A stretch of DNA of 64,000 nucleotides from assembly GCF_030070105.1 (NCBI RefSeq), contig NZ_JASJOO010000003.1, forward strand, positions 977,155 through 1,041,154. Reading direction: 5' to 3'. Source of the DNA: Bermanella sp. WJH001 (lineage in GTDB: Bacteria; Pseudomonadota; Gammaproteobacteria; Pseudomonadales; Oceanobacteraceae). The stretch's first letter is position 1. The number at the start of each line of letters is the position of its first letter. This document shows, in pieces, positions 53,609 to 62,565 of the stretch. The position numbers and the translations under genes are program-made. Below the pieces are notes generated by a model that saw only the letters and a list, made by a program, of their open reading frames with translations, did not search any database and was not told where the DNA came from.

Positions 53609-54820
53609 TTATTGGTCTAGATTAAACTCGTCTAGCTCAATTACTTTCCATGGCAAACCGTATTGGTTCATGGCTTCCATAAATGGATCAGGATCAAACT
53701 GTTCAATGTTAAACACACCTGGCTCTAACCATTTTTCTTCGACCATCATTTTGGCACCAATCATGGCGGGCACACCTGTGGTATAGGAAATGGCTTGAGA
53801 TTTCACTTCTTCCCAGCACGATTCGTGGTTACAAATTTGGTAGCAATAAACAATTTTTTCTTTGCCATCTTTAATACCACGAACCACAGTACCGATACAG
53901 GTATTACCTTTTGTGCGCGGTCCAAGTGACGATGGGTCAGGTAGTAGTTTGGCTAAGAATTGAATGGGCACAATTTGCTGGCCTTCAAATTCCACAGGCT
54001 CAATGCCGGTCATGCCTACGTTACCTAATACTTCTAGGTGTTTTAGGTAGTTATCAGAGAAGCTCATCCAGAACTGGGCGCGTTTTAATGTCGGAAAGTT
54101 TTTAGATAGGCTTTCTAGTTCTTCGTGGTACATGCGGTAAATGTTGTAATCACCCACATTGTCAGGGCAAGTAAACGCGGCTTTTTTGCTCATGGCGGGT
54201 GTGGTAACAAACTCGCCATTTTCCCAGTGGCGACATTCGGCGGTCACTTCACGAATGTTAATTTCTGGGTTGAAGTTAGTAGCAAATGGGTAGCCGTGAT
54301 CACCACCGTTTACATCAATGATGTCAAGGTAATGAATTTCGTCAAAGTAGTGTTTGGCTACATAAGCGGTGAACACGTTGGTGGCACCAGGATCAAAGCC
54401 ACTGCCTAATAATGCGGTTAAACCAGCATCTTTAAATTTATCTTGGTACGCCCACTGCCAGCTGTATTCAAATTTAGCCGTATCCAAAGGTTCGTAGTTG
54501 GCGGTATCCATGTAGTGAACGCCGGCTTCTAAACACGCATCCATAATGGTTAAGTCTTGGTAAGGCAGGGCGACATTGATCACAAGTTTAGGTTGTTCTT
54601 GCTTAAGAAGAGCGGCTAATTCAGGCACATTATCAGCATCCACTTGCGCGGTACGAATATCCACGCCGGTTTTTTCTTTTACGCCTTCAGCAATGGCTTT
54701 ACATTTACTTTCTGTACGACTGGCCAGAATAATATCGCTAAATACGTCTGGTAGCTGTGCACATTTTTGTGTCACTACGTTGCCAACACCGCCGGCACCA
54801 ATAATCATCACTTTGCTCAT
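53609..54820 (-). CDS. Carboxynorspermidine synthase (saccharopine dehydrogenase-like)
   Basis: The 403-residue enzyme joins aspartate semialdehyde with a diamine to give carboxynorspermidine or carboxyspermidine. NAD(P) motif IIGAGGVGNVVTQKCAQL, then LVINVALPYQDLTIMDACL, the DTANYEP segment and GFDPGATNVF typical of the CASDH subgroup. With nspC it forms the alternative polyamine pathway used by Vibrio. It is the first gene of the pair. Confidence 0.92.
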   Translation of the reverse strand: MSKVMIIGAGGVGNVVTQKCAQLPDVFSDIILASRTESKCKAIAEGVKEKTGVDIRTAQVDADNVPELAALLKQEQPKLVINVALPYQDLTIMDACLEAGVHYMDTANYEPLDTAKFEYSWQWAYQDKFKDAGLTALLGSGFDPGATNVFTAYVAKHYFDEIHYLDIIDVNGGDHGYPFATNFNPEINIREVTAECRHWENGEFVTTPAMSKKAAFTCPDNVGDYNIYRMYHEELESLSKNFPTLKRAQFWMSFSDNYLKHLEVLGNVGMTGIEPVEFEGQQIVPIQFLAKLLPDPSSLGPRTKGNTCIGTVVRGIKDGKEKIVYCYQICNHESCWEEVKSQAISYTTGVPAMIGAKMMVEEKWLEPGVFNIEQFDPDPFMEAMNQYGLPWKVIELDEFNLDQ

Positions 54821-55467
54821 AGAGTCTCTCTCGAAAGTAAGGGTTTACCTAAGCTGGCTTAAAAAGCCATTACCATTTTGTTGCTGTTCATCATGACACA
54901 AAAGCCATGACAATATGTATTCATATGCGTGTTTATTAAGCTTTGTAAGTAGCAGCGCGTAGGCTGATGTTTACATAGGTAAATGCGAGACGATTCAAAC
55001 AATGAGCGGTGACAAATGTACCTAGTTACATTGTGATAACTAGAGAGGCTGTTGTTGATTGAAGCTTGTTAAAAGAATTAATCACTATACAGACCAACAG
55101 GAAGACTTCCTTCATCTCTATGTCATGGCAAAACCAAAGCTATGTGTGCTTATGCGCCTTCTGACAAAGAGAAAACGCTGGGCTAAACGTGCATAAATCC
55201 TCAACGGGAACCACTAAATTGACCGCATTTTAGGCGCTGACTTTTAAAATACAAGCACTTTTTCAACCTATGAAACACAGTGATTTTGCATTCTGAAACA
55301 CAGGGCAGTTTTGCTATAACGATAAAAAGAGCGGCATTTCGAATCATTATTCGGGTTAGTGAGTTTTGCAATGAACTGCTATTAGTAAAGTCTTCACTCT
55401 TATTATGCAATTATTAATACAGAAATTAAAAAAGGCGGCATAATTGTGATGCCGCCATGTCTAAATA
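54821..55467. other. Intergenic region, nothing recognised
   Basis: This 647-base gap has no convincing gene, terminator or repeat. A 69-codon minus-strand frame at 55201-55410 lacks protein-like features. Promoters for the carboxynorspermidine synthase gene should lie at its left edge. Confidence 0.6.
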
Positions 55468-56316
55468 TTACTGCGGAAACACTTCTAACGTTAAATATAA
55501 CGTTGCTTGTTCAATATCCACACCATCTAATGAACTGTTTTGAGTGATCTGGGCTTCAAGTAAGTAAAAACCGGCTTGAGCAAAGCTCACAAGAAAAGAG
55601 CCGTTGTTGTCGGTATCGATAATATTGGCTTCTCGTTGATTTCGGTGGCGAGTATCTTCACGAATCAAGCTGACTTGTGTTGCACGGGTTAAAGGTTGGC
55701 CATTAAATAGCAATTGAAACTGAACGTCTTCATTGGCAAATACATCATTGGGATGTTGACCTGTGACTTCTAAACCCTTGCCTTGAGTTTGGGGTTTCGT
55801 TAAACCATTAAAACTGACAAATACTTCGCTACGAGACGTGACTTGACGACGTTGAATATCTCGTGCTCCAGCGGGTAAGTTAAGGCCTGGGCCAAATTCA
55901 CGGCCAGGTTCACCATTTTCATGGGTGAAAGAAGTCACCACAAATGGCTTTTGTTCAATGACCACGTTGTGGGTGCCTTTTGTGTTAAGGGTAAGGTCGC
56001 TTACTGAAAAGCGACTAAAAGCTTGGTAGCTCATAGGAATTTCATCTTGATTATCAGGCGTCACAACATATGGGTGCAGTTGTGCAAAAACATTGGATAA
56101 TTTTTTATTAACATCAATGCCTTTGTCATTATTACCAAGGGGCATATCAGGATGAAATACATCATTGCTTATGCTGCTTTGTATGGTAATGGTTTCTTGT
56201 TTTTCAGCTGACGTCATTGTGTGGCTGGGTAAGATGTAACGACCATGGGCGAAACCTTGGTTGCTAAGCAGTACTAAGCTTCCGACTATGAATAGATGGG
56301 TGAAACAGCGTTTCAT
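55468..56316 (-). CDS. DUF4198-like periplasmic protein
   Basis: A 282-residue secreted protein with signal peptide (LFIVGSLVLLSNQGFAHG). It starts with AHGRYILPSHT, continues with Ig-like beta strands, and has GQHPNDVFANEDVQFQLLFNGQPL, the pattern of DUF4198 proteins often found near TonB-dependent metal transport. It overlaps the DUF2271 gene by four bases. No activity assigned. Confidence 0.8.
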   Translation of the reverse strand: MKRCFTHLFIVGSLVLLSNQGFAHGRYILPSHTMTSAEKQETITIQSSISNDVFHPDMPLGNNDKGIDVNKKLSNVFAQLHPYVVTPDNQDEIPMSYQAFSRFSVSDLTLNTKGTHNVVIEQKPFVVTSFTHENGEPGREFGPGLNLPAGARDIQRRQVTSRSEVFVSFNGLTKPQTQGKGLEVTGQHPNDVFANEDVQFQLLFNGQPLTRATQVSLIREDTRHRNQREANIIDTDNNGSFLVSFAQAGFYLLEAQITQNSSLDGVDIEQATLYLTLEVFPQ

Positions 56317-56801
56317 TTTTTTGTCTCCGGTGAAATACCAACAGAAATGTTGCCAAATTCATGTTGGCCAATGAGTTTAAAGTGTTGTGGCTGATCACCT
56401 AAGGTGATGGTTTGGCTTAAAAATTCTCGTCCGCCGTCTTCTCTTGACGCTTCGAAACATAAACGATATTCACCGGCAGGCTGATCAGTGGTGAACTGCA
56501 AAGTGTAATGGCCTGCATGACGAGTAGCAGAAGATACCGCATCAAAGTCACGGTTTTTTCGTCCTAGTTTTCGCCACCACTGACGCATATCTTTTAGCCA
56601 ATCATCTTTTTCTGTCCAGACACTAAGGGTTTGTATGCCTTCACGTTTTGGGCTCTCTAGCCAGATGGCCACATATGGACGATGGTAAGGATCAACATCT
56701 AATGCTGGTAAAGTTAATTCAATGTCGATGTTATCGGCATGAATAAGAGGGCTGAGTAATAAAGGCAATGCAAGATGTGCCCATATTAAATGTGGTTTCA
56801 T
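56313..56801 (-). CDS. DUF2271 periplasmic protein
   Basis: A 162-residue secreted protein with signal peptide (LALPLLLSPLIHA). The DUF2271 pattern is clear: RPYVAIWLESPKREGIQTLSVW, DMRQWWRKLGR, DAVSSATRHAGHYTL and AGEYRLCFEASREDGG. Family members accompany PepSY membrane proteins in iron-uptake clusters; they may help iron reduction or siderophore release, which is an inference. Confidence 0.85.
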   Translation of the reverse strand: MKPHLIWAHLALPLLLSPLIHADNIDIELTLPALDVDPYHRPYVAIWLESPKREGIQTLSVWTEKDDWLKDMRQWWRKLGRKNRDFDAVSSATRHAGHYTLQFTTDQPAGEYRLCFEASREDGGREFLSQTITLGDQPQHFKLIGQHEFGNISVGISPETKK

Positions 56802-56825
56802 TGGATATTCCTTTATGACAAATGG

Positions 56826-57485
56826 TTAATAAGAGAATCTAGGTACACACAATATAAACATGATGATTGGCGTGATGGTGCCTGCTATGCTGGCAATGAC
56901 TGCGTCTCGTCTGTATTTTTTATTTTGAAAAATCAAAATAAAACCAGTGATAGAAAAAAAACAAAAAAGCCAAGCGCATGCGTCAATTAGCCAAGACCAA
57001 ACCTCACCAGTATGACGGCCTTTGTGCAAATCATTTAATAAACCAATGCCACTGCCCAGTTGATATTCCACCTCAAGCTGATGTTGAGCAAAATCAAAAC
57101 TGGCAAACGCATACCCATTAGGCAATGGGTAATCTAAGCTAATGAGCTGATCAATCGGGTCAATGTCGACGCTGCGCACGTTATCTAATGTATATTGGTT
57201 TTTTAAATAACGTGTTAGTTGGTCAACCTTTGGATTAGCAAAATCAAACCCAAAATCCTTGGGTAAGGGTGTATTAAAAAGAGTTTGATTGCTATTGGAT
57301 GAAAACCAATGCGCATGGTTTAGGGTGAATCCTGTGATGCTGAAAAAAATCATCAAGGCAAATAACGCACTGGACAGATAAATATGAATAACACGGCTGA
57401 GCTTAAACGTTTTGTTCAGTCTTTTTTTTGATTTTCTTGATTTTTTATTACTCTTTCGAGTAATGACCGCTTGATTGTATCTCAT
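56826..57485 (-). CDS. PepSY-associated membrane protein
   Basis: A 219-residue protein with a very basic start (KSNKKSRKSKKRLNK), membrane helices IYLSSALFALMIFFSITGFTLNH (about residues 33-55) and a periplasmic loop, then HTGEVWSWLIDACAWLFCFFSITGFILIF and a last helix. The paired HxxH-like histidines flanking the helices fit the PepSY-TM family, whose members may reduce ferric siderophores. Overlaps the MFS gene by four bases (ATGA). Confidence 0.82.
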   Translation of the reverse strand: MRYNQAVITRKSNKKSRKSKKRLNKTFKLSRVIHIYLSSALFALMIFFSITGFTLNHAHWFSSNSNQTLFNTPLPKDFGFDFANPKVDQLTRYLKNQYTLDNVRSVDIDPIDQLISLDYPLPNGYAFASFDFAQHQLEVEYQLGSGIGLLNDLHKGRHTGEVWSWLIDACAWLFCFFSITGFILIFQNKKYRRDAVIASIAGTITPIIMFILCVPRFSY

Positions 57486-58702
57486 GCTGTTTTCTCGACA
57501 TGCTGCAATGTGGGCTGAGTATTTGGCAGTAATAAAGGCGTTAAAAGAATAAACACAGAGCCAAGTGAAATCAGAAATGGGATATTTTCTAACGGTGATT
57601 GATGATGACTGATTAAAATTTGAGAAGATAAAAACGCAGCTAATGCTGTGATAATGTTTCGAAAGGTTGTCAGTAGTGCCATAAATCCTGCCCGTTGATG
57701 TGGTTCAGGTAAATGACTAAGGTGAGTTTGAATAATGACATTGCGACTGCCATTTAATGACATAAAACCGACAAAAATTACCAAAGGCGCTAACCAATAA
57801 AATACAAAGCCAGACCATAAAATCAGGATTGATAAAACACTACTGATCATTAATAAGATTTTTGCCGAGATACGCTGGTGTAACTTTGCCGTGAGCAGTG
57901 TTAATACCATGGTGAATATTCCACCCACTGCGTAAAACATACCTAATTCAGAAAAGGCGACGTTAAAGTTAAATTGTAAAATGGCAGCCAAATGGGGAAT
58001 GATTAAAAATGCTGCAAATAAACTCACCGCTAATAATATAAAGCCATGACGTAAATGCGGGCTATGCCAAATATGGTTTAAGGTTAAAGCCTGTATGGTT
58101 GAGGATGATGGTTTCATTTTTTTTACTGTGGGTAATTGCCACCAGCAAAAACATGATAAAAACAATGCAATGCCCGCCTGGACACTGTAGACAGTTTGCC
58201 AACTTGAAAAATTGGCCAAGAATAAACCCGCAGGCACACCAAAAATGGCGGCTAAAGAAAACCCTAAACTCATTTGTGCCATGGCTTGAGTGCGATGCTC
58301 TTCACTTAAATCTATGGCAATCGCCATAGACAGTGCGGCAATGGGAGTACTGAGAAAACCAATAAGGCCGCGTAGTACCAACCAACTTTCAAAGTGTTGC
58401 AGCTGTGAACTAATAAAAAATAAAGCTGCGCTTACTAGCAACAAAATGCATAACAATTTTTTGCGTTCAAATTTATCTAAATGTTTGGCAAATACGAACC
58501 CTGAAATCGCCGCGCATATCGCAAATACTCCGCTAAGCCATGCGGTATTTTCAACCGGAATATTAAATCCCTCCGCTAAGCTTGGGCCAAGCGGCATGAC
58601 CAACATAAAGTCTGTGGTTCCTAATAGTTGAACCAGCAGTAATGGCATTAGTGACAGTTTTAACAAAATGGACTCGGCATCATAAATATGAAGAAAATAC
58701 AT
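57482..58702 (-). CDS. MFS transporter, probable siderophore exporter
   Basis: A 406-residue 12-helix transporter of the DHA1-like class. Signature regions LSGVFAICAAISGFVFAKHLDKFERKKLL, LRGLIGFLSTPIAALSMAIAIDL and GRNVIIQTH-type repeats are visible. Its divergent position next to entC and the Fur-like box suggest catecholate export. Export of another compound is possible. Confidence 0.82.
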   Translation of the reverse strand: MYFLHIYDAESILLKLSLMPLLLVQLLGTTDFMLVMPLGPSLAEGFNIPVENTAWLSGVFAICAAISGFVFAKHLDKFERKKLLCILLLVSAALFFISSQLQHFESWLVLRGLIGFLSTPIAALSMAIAIDLSEEHRTQAMAQMSLGFSLAAIFGVPAGLFLANFSSWQTVYSVQAGIALFLSCFCWWQLPTVKKMKPSSSTIQALTLNHIWHSPHLRHGFILLAVSLFAAFLIIPHLAAILQFNFNVAFSELGMFYAVGGIFTMVLTLLTAKLHQRISAKILLMISSVLSILILWSGFVFYWLAPLVIFVGFMSLNGSRNVIIQTHLSHLPEPHQRAGFMALLTTFRNIITALAAFLSSQILISHHQSPLENIPFLISLGSVFILLTPLLLPNTQPTLQHVEKTA

Positions 58703-58710
58703 AATATACG

Positions 58711-58730
58711 AATGAGAACTGTTTGCAATT
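58711..58730. promoter_or_regulatory. Fur-like box between the exporter and siderophore operons
   Basis: AATGAGAACTGTTTGCAATT sits in the 83-base divergent promoter region, about 55 bases before entC and just upstream of the MFS gene. It matches the general Fur site and the box at 20802-20821. Confidence 0.65.
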
Positions 58731-58785
58731 AGGAATTTATTTCAATACTCTGTGAGCGCAAATCACATCTCAACGGAAGAAAAAC

Positions 58786-60000
58786 ATGTTGCGTAAAACG
58801 GTTGGTAGTTCTGAGATGGCCGCTGCCATCAAAAATTGGAACAAGCACGAAACCCCTTTTTTCTTTAGTAGTGAAACCGTGTCGTTATTGGGGCAAGGCT
58901 GTGAATATGGATTGCACGAAGCGGTGCCACTTTCAAAGTTGAATCACACCATTCAATCTTTGTTGCAACAAAGCAAACAGACCACGACGGATAATCCGAT
59001 TGTATTGGGCATGATTCCGTTTAACGAAGATGCCCCCTGCCATTTTGTTGTTCCTAATCGTTTGTTGGTGTCCTCAACATTAAGACATCAAGATTTATCC
59101 GTGACCCCAGACAAGGCCTCTGCATGGCGTTGTGTCATGTTGCCTGAACCTCAAGAGTACGGCGAGGTGGTTGATCTTGCGCTAAAGGAAATGTCAGCAG
59201 GGGCGTTAAAAAAAGTGGTTTTATCACGGGCGATGACACTAAACAGCGCCACCACCTTAAATCCCGCCCATGTGTTAATGAGTTTGGTGAAGCAAAATCC
59301 CAGTAGCTATCGCTTTTGTGCAAATACGGGCGGCGAAGAATATTTGGTGGGTGCCAGCCCAGAATTGTTAGTGGCCCGTCGAGGTGTGCAAGTGGTGGCA
59401 AACCCATTAGCTGGGTCTCGTAAACGTGATGCGGACGATCAATTGAATGATGATTTAGAGCGCAGTTTATTAGAAACCGATAAAGACTTAAGAGAGCATG
59501 CGCTGGTGGTGGATGCCATGGCAAGTGTGCTGCAAAGTCATTGTAAAAACTTACATGTCCCTATGATGCCTTCGGTTATTTCAACACCGGCCATGTTGCA
59601 CTTGTCCACATTAATGGAGGGTACATTATGGGACAGCAATGTCAGTGCTTTGCAGTTGGCAACGGAATTACACCCAACACCTGCGGTATGTGGTGAGCCA
59701 AAATATTTAGCACAACAATTTATTAATGAGTATGAACCGTTTGAACGCGGGTTTTTTACTGGGGTCATTGGTTGGATGGACAGCCGTGGCAATGGTGAAT
59801 GGGTTGTGGTGATTCGCAGTGCGTTAGTCGCCCCCAATTCTATGACTGTTTTTGCAGGGGCGGGCATTGTGCCGGGCTCCGTGGCTCAAGAGGAGATTGA
59901 TGAAACCGCAAATAAAATGGCCACCATTTTAAATGCAGTAAATGCACAGCAACATCAAGGGCAATCACAAGATCGTTCAACTAAGGCGGGGGCGGTATGA
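58786..60000 (+). CDS. entC: Isochorismate synthase
   Basis: First step of 2,3-dihydroxybenzoate synthesis from chorismate, 404 residues. Chorismate-binding motifs: KKVVLSRAMTL, VGASPELLVARRG, NPLAGSRKRD, LHPTPAVCGEP and VFAGAGIVPGSVAQEEIDET. Length is normal. It overlaps entE by four bases (ATGA). Confidence 0.93.
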   Translation: MLRKTVGSSEMAAAIKNWNKHETPFFFSSETVSLLGQGCEYGLHEAVPLSKLNHTIQSLLQQSKQTTTDNPIVLGMIPFNEDAPCHFVVPNRLLVSSTLRHQDLSVTPDKASAWRCVMLPEPQEYGEVVDLALKEMSAGALKKVVLSRAMTLNSATTLNPAHVLMSLVKQNPSSYRFCANTGGEEYLVGASPELLVARRGVQVVANPLAGSRKRDADDQLNDDLERSLLETDKDLREHALVVDAMASVLQSHCKNLHVPMMPSVISTPAMLHLSTLMEGTLWDSNVSALQLATELHPTPAVCGEPKYLAQQFINEYEPFERGFFTGVIGWMDSRGNGEWVVVIRSALVAPNSMTVFAGAGIVPGSVAQEEIDETANKMATILNAVNAQQHQGQSQDRSTKAGAV

Positions 60001-61637
60001 GACAGCCTCATCAACATGGTTTCACCCCTTGGCCGCAAGACGAAGTACAGCAATATCTAAGTAGCGATGTGTGGATAAATCAACCCATTTACAGTGTGGT
60101 GCAACTGCATGCCGAGCTTAGGCCCAATCAATGTGCCTTAATAGGGTCAGATCAATCATTAACTTATGGTCAGCTTTGGCAAGAGGTGATGGCGGTTAGT
60201 CGAGGATTGTTGGTGTCAGGCTTAAAACAAGCAGACACCTGTGTATTGCACCTAGCCAATACGAGTGAATTTTATATTTGTTATTTTGCTTTATTGCGCA
60301 TTGGTGTGAGACCCGTTATGGCTTTGCCTGCTCATCGATTGAGTGAGATCAATTATTTTGTTGAGTTCACACAAGCAAGTTGTGTTATCACAGCGGATCA
60401 AAATGGCTGGTCATGCCACACATTGCTTGAGCAATTATCCCAAGCCAATGACTGCTTAAAATTACAAGTGGCAGTGAGTGCTCAAAAAAATAAAGGCGTC
60501 GTAAGTGTTGAGCAATTAAAACAACTTGGTCAACACAATTTACTAACGCTTCCTACAGATGCACAAATACTTAGCCAAGCCATTGCTTTTTTTCAATTGT
60601 CAGGTGGCACCACAGGCGTACCTAAACTGATTCCACGTACACATAATGATTATTTATATAGCGTACGCATGAGTAACGAGGTGTGTAAATTTAATGCAAG
60701 CACTCGCTATTTATGTGCCTTACCTGCCGCCCATAATTTTCCATTAAGTTCACCTGGTGCTTTAGGCACCTTTTTAGCTGGTGGCTGTGTGGTGCTTGCG
60801 AGTGATCCTAGTCCACAAACCTTATGTAGCTTGATAAAAAAACACCAAGTAACAGTGACCGCATTGGTGCCGCCACTGGTATTAATGTGCCTTGAATTCG
60901 CTGCAAAACAGGATGTGGATTTATCGTCTCTAAATTATCTACAAGTGGGTGGTGCTCGCTTAAGCGAACAAATTGCCAGACGCATTGAGCCTGAACTGGG
61001 TTGTAAATTAATGCAGGTATTTGGCATGGCAGAGGGGTTAGTCAATTACACCCGATTAGACGATGACATAGACGAAATCATCCACACTCAAGGTCGCCCC
61101 ATGAGCCCATGGGATCAAATCAAAATTGTGAACGAACAAGGGTTAGCCGTAACGCAAGGTGAAGCCGGTATTTTATTAACTAAGGGGCCCTATACCATTC
61201 GCGGCTACTTTAATGCACCGGATCATAATGCGCGCAGTTTTAATCGTGATGGTTATTACATCACTGGGGATATTGTGCGCTTAACCCACGCAGGTAATTT
61301 ACAAGTGATTGGTCGAGATAAAGATCAAATTAACCGTGGTGGGGAAAAGATTGCAGCAGAAGAAATAGAAAATCATTTATTGGCCCATGAACAGATTAGC
61401 AACGCTGCGCTCATTGGTATTCCTGATGCTGTGTTTGGAGAAAAAACCTGCGCTGTGATTCAGTGTCATGCACAAGCACCTAAGACATTTGAGTTAAAGC
61501 GATTTTTACGTCAGCGACAATTGGCGGATTTTAAAATTCCAGACCGCATTGAATTTGTCGAGCAACTGCCAAAAACCCCTGTGGGTAAAATCGATAAAAA
61601 ACGTTTGAAACATCAATTTCACAGCCAAGGAGTGTAA
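59997..61637 (+). CDS. entE: 2,3-dihydroxybenzoate-AMP ligase
   Basis: Adenylates 2,3-dihydroxybenzoate and loads it on the aryl carrier protein. The 546-residue ANL enzyme has the A3 loop FQLSGGTTGVPKLIPRTH, the aryl-acid pocket segment AAHNFPLSSPG, YITGDIVRL, GRDKDQINRGGEKIAAEEIE and the lysine TPVGKIDKKRL. It opens with QHGFTPWP, typical of EntE/DhbE. Salicylate is an alternative substrate. Confidence 0.93.
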   Translation: MRQPHQHGFTPWPQDEVQQYLSSDVWINQPIYSVVQLHAELRPNQCALIGSDQSLTYGQLWQEVMAVSRGLLVSGLKQADTCVLHLANTSEFYICYFALLRIGVRPVMALPAHRLSEINYFVEFTQASCVITADQNGWSCHTLLEQLSQANDCLKLQVAVSAQKNKGVVSVEQLKQLGQHNLLTLPTDAQILSQAIAFFQLSGGTTGVPKLIPRTHNDYLYSVRMSNEVCKFNASTRYLCALPAAHNFPLSSPGALGTFLAGGCVVLASDPSPQTLCSLIKKHQVTVTALVPPLVLMCLEFAAKQDVDLSSLNYLQVGGARLSEQIARRIEPELGCKLMQVFGMAEGLVNYTRLDDDIDEIIHTQGRPMSPWDQIKIVNEQGLAVTQGEAGILLTKGPYTIRGYFNAPDHNARSFNRDGYYITGDIVRLTHAGNLQVIGRDKDQINRGGEKIAAEEIENHLLAHEQISNAALIGIPDAVFGEKTCAVIQCHAQAPKTFELKRFLRQRQLADFKIPDRIEFVEQLPKTPVGKIDKKRLKHQFHSQGV

Positions 61638-61640
61638 GTC

Positions 61641-62312
61641 ATGGCCATTCCAAAAATAACAAGTTACCCATTAATAGATGTCTTTGCCGTTGAAAATAAA
61701 GTCAACTGGAGCGTAGAGCCTGATAGGGCCGCGTTGTTAGTGCATGACATGCAAAACTATTTTTTAAATTTTTATGATCAAAAACAGCAGCCCATCCCCA
61801 CTATTTTGAGCAACATACAGCGCATTATGCAATGGTGCCGTGATGTCGGTATTCCCATTTATTTTACCGCCCAGCCGGGGGATCAAGACCCACAAGAGCG
61901 AGCCTTGCTAAACGATTTTTGGGGGCCAGGATTAAAAGCCGATGAGGCATTAACGGCTATTCATCCACAAGTAGCGCCTCAAGCACAAGACACCGTACTG
62001 ACAAAATGGCGCTATAGCGCATTTGTAAAATCGGATTTTAAACAAAGGCTGCAAGACAGTGGTCGCGACCAATTAATTGTAGTGGGGGTATATGCCCATA
62101 TCGGATGCATGCAAACCATTATGGAAGCATTTATGAATGACATAAAAGGTTTTTTAATCAGTGATGCGGTGGCTGACTTCAGTTTAGACGAGCACAACAT
62201 GGCACTTAAGTATGTGGCGAGTCGTGGTGGTTGTGTATTAGACACCACACAACTGGTTACTCAATGCAAAACAGCCAACACACAAGCGCCAACATTAGCA
62301 GGTATTGCATGA
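61641..62312 (+). CDS. entB: Isochorismatase, stand-alone (EntB N-domain)
   Basis: Hydrolyses isochorismate to 2,3-dihydro-2,3-dihydroxybenzoate. The 223-residue protein has LLVHDMQNYFLNF (catalytic Asp), TAQPGDQDPQERALLNDFWGPGL and GVYAHIGCMQTIMEAF (conserved Cys region replaced by Ala-His-Ile-Gly-Cys as in EntB). E. coli EntB (~285 residues) is fused to a carrier domain; here the carrier is a separate gene starting at the stop (ATGA overlap). Confidence 0.92.
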   Translation: MAIPKITSYPLIDVFAVENKVNWSVEPDRAALLVHDMQNYFLNFYDQKQQPIPTILSNIQRIMQWCRDVGIPIYFTAQPGDQDPQERALLNDFWGPGLKADEALTAIHPQVAPQAQDTVLTKWRYSAFVKSDFKQRLQDSGRDQLIVVGVYAHIGCMQTIMEAFMNDIKGFLISDAVADFSLDEHNMALKYVASRGGCVLDTTQLVTQCKTANTQAPTLAGIA

Positions 62313-62551
62313 TTGAATCACTCCACACACTAGAGCGCGCAATGGCGGATTTACTGGATGTGCCACTAGACGATCTTGCTGGATACAGCGAAAGCTTACT
62401 GGATTTTGGTTTAGATTCGGTGCAAATCATGTTGCTTGTGGGCCTGTTAGAAGAACAAGGGGTCGAACTAAGCTTTGTTGAATTAGCGGCACAAGTTGAT
62501 CTGCCTACATGGTGGGCGTTAATAGAAAATAAAAAACGAGCACAGGGATAG
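62309..62551 (+). CDS. Stand-alone aryl carrier protein
   Basis: An 80-residue carrier domain beginning MIESLHTLERAMADLL, with the phosphopantetheine serine in LLDFGLDSVQIMLL. ATG at 62309 overlaps the isochorismatase stop (ATGA). Together with the preceding gene it equals EntB split in two. It should carry 2,3-dihydroxybenzoyl to the NRPS. Confidence 0.88.
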   Translation: MIESLHTLERAMADLLDVPLDDLAGYSESLLDFGLDSVQIMLLVGLLEEQGVELSFVELAAQVDLPTWWALIENKKRAQG

Positions 62552-62565
62552 GGCAGGATAAAACG

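Noticed and set aside
55201-55410. Minus-strand 69-codon frame in the 54.8-55.5 kb gap
   Set aside because: No ribosome site, no signal or domain; composition does not look coding.
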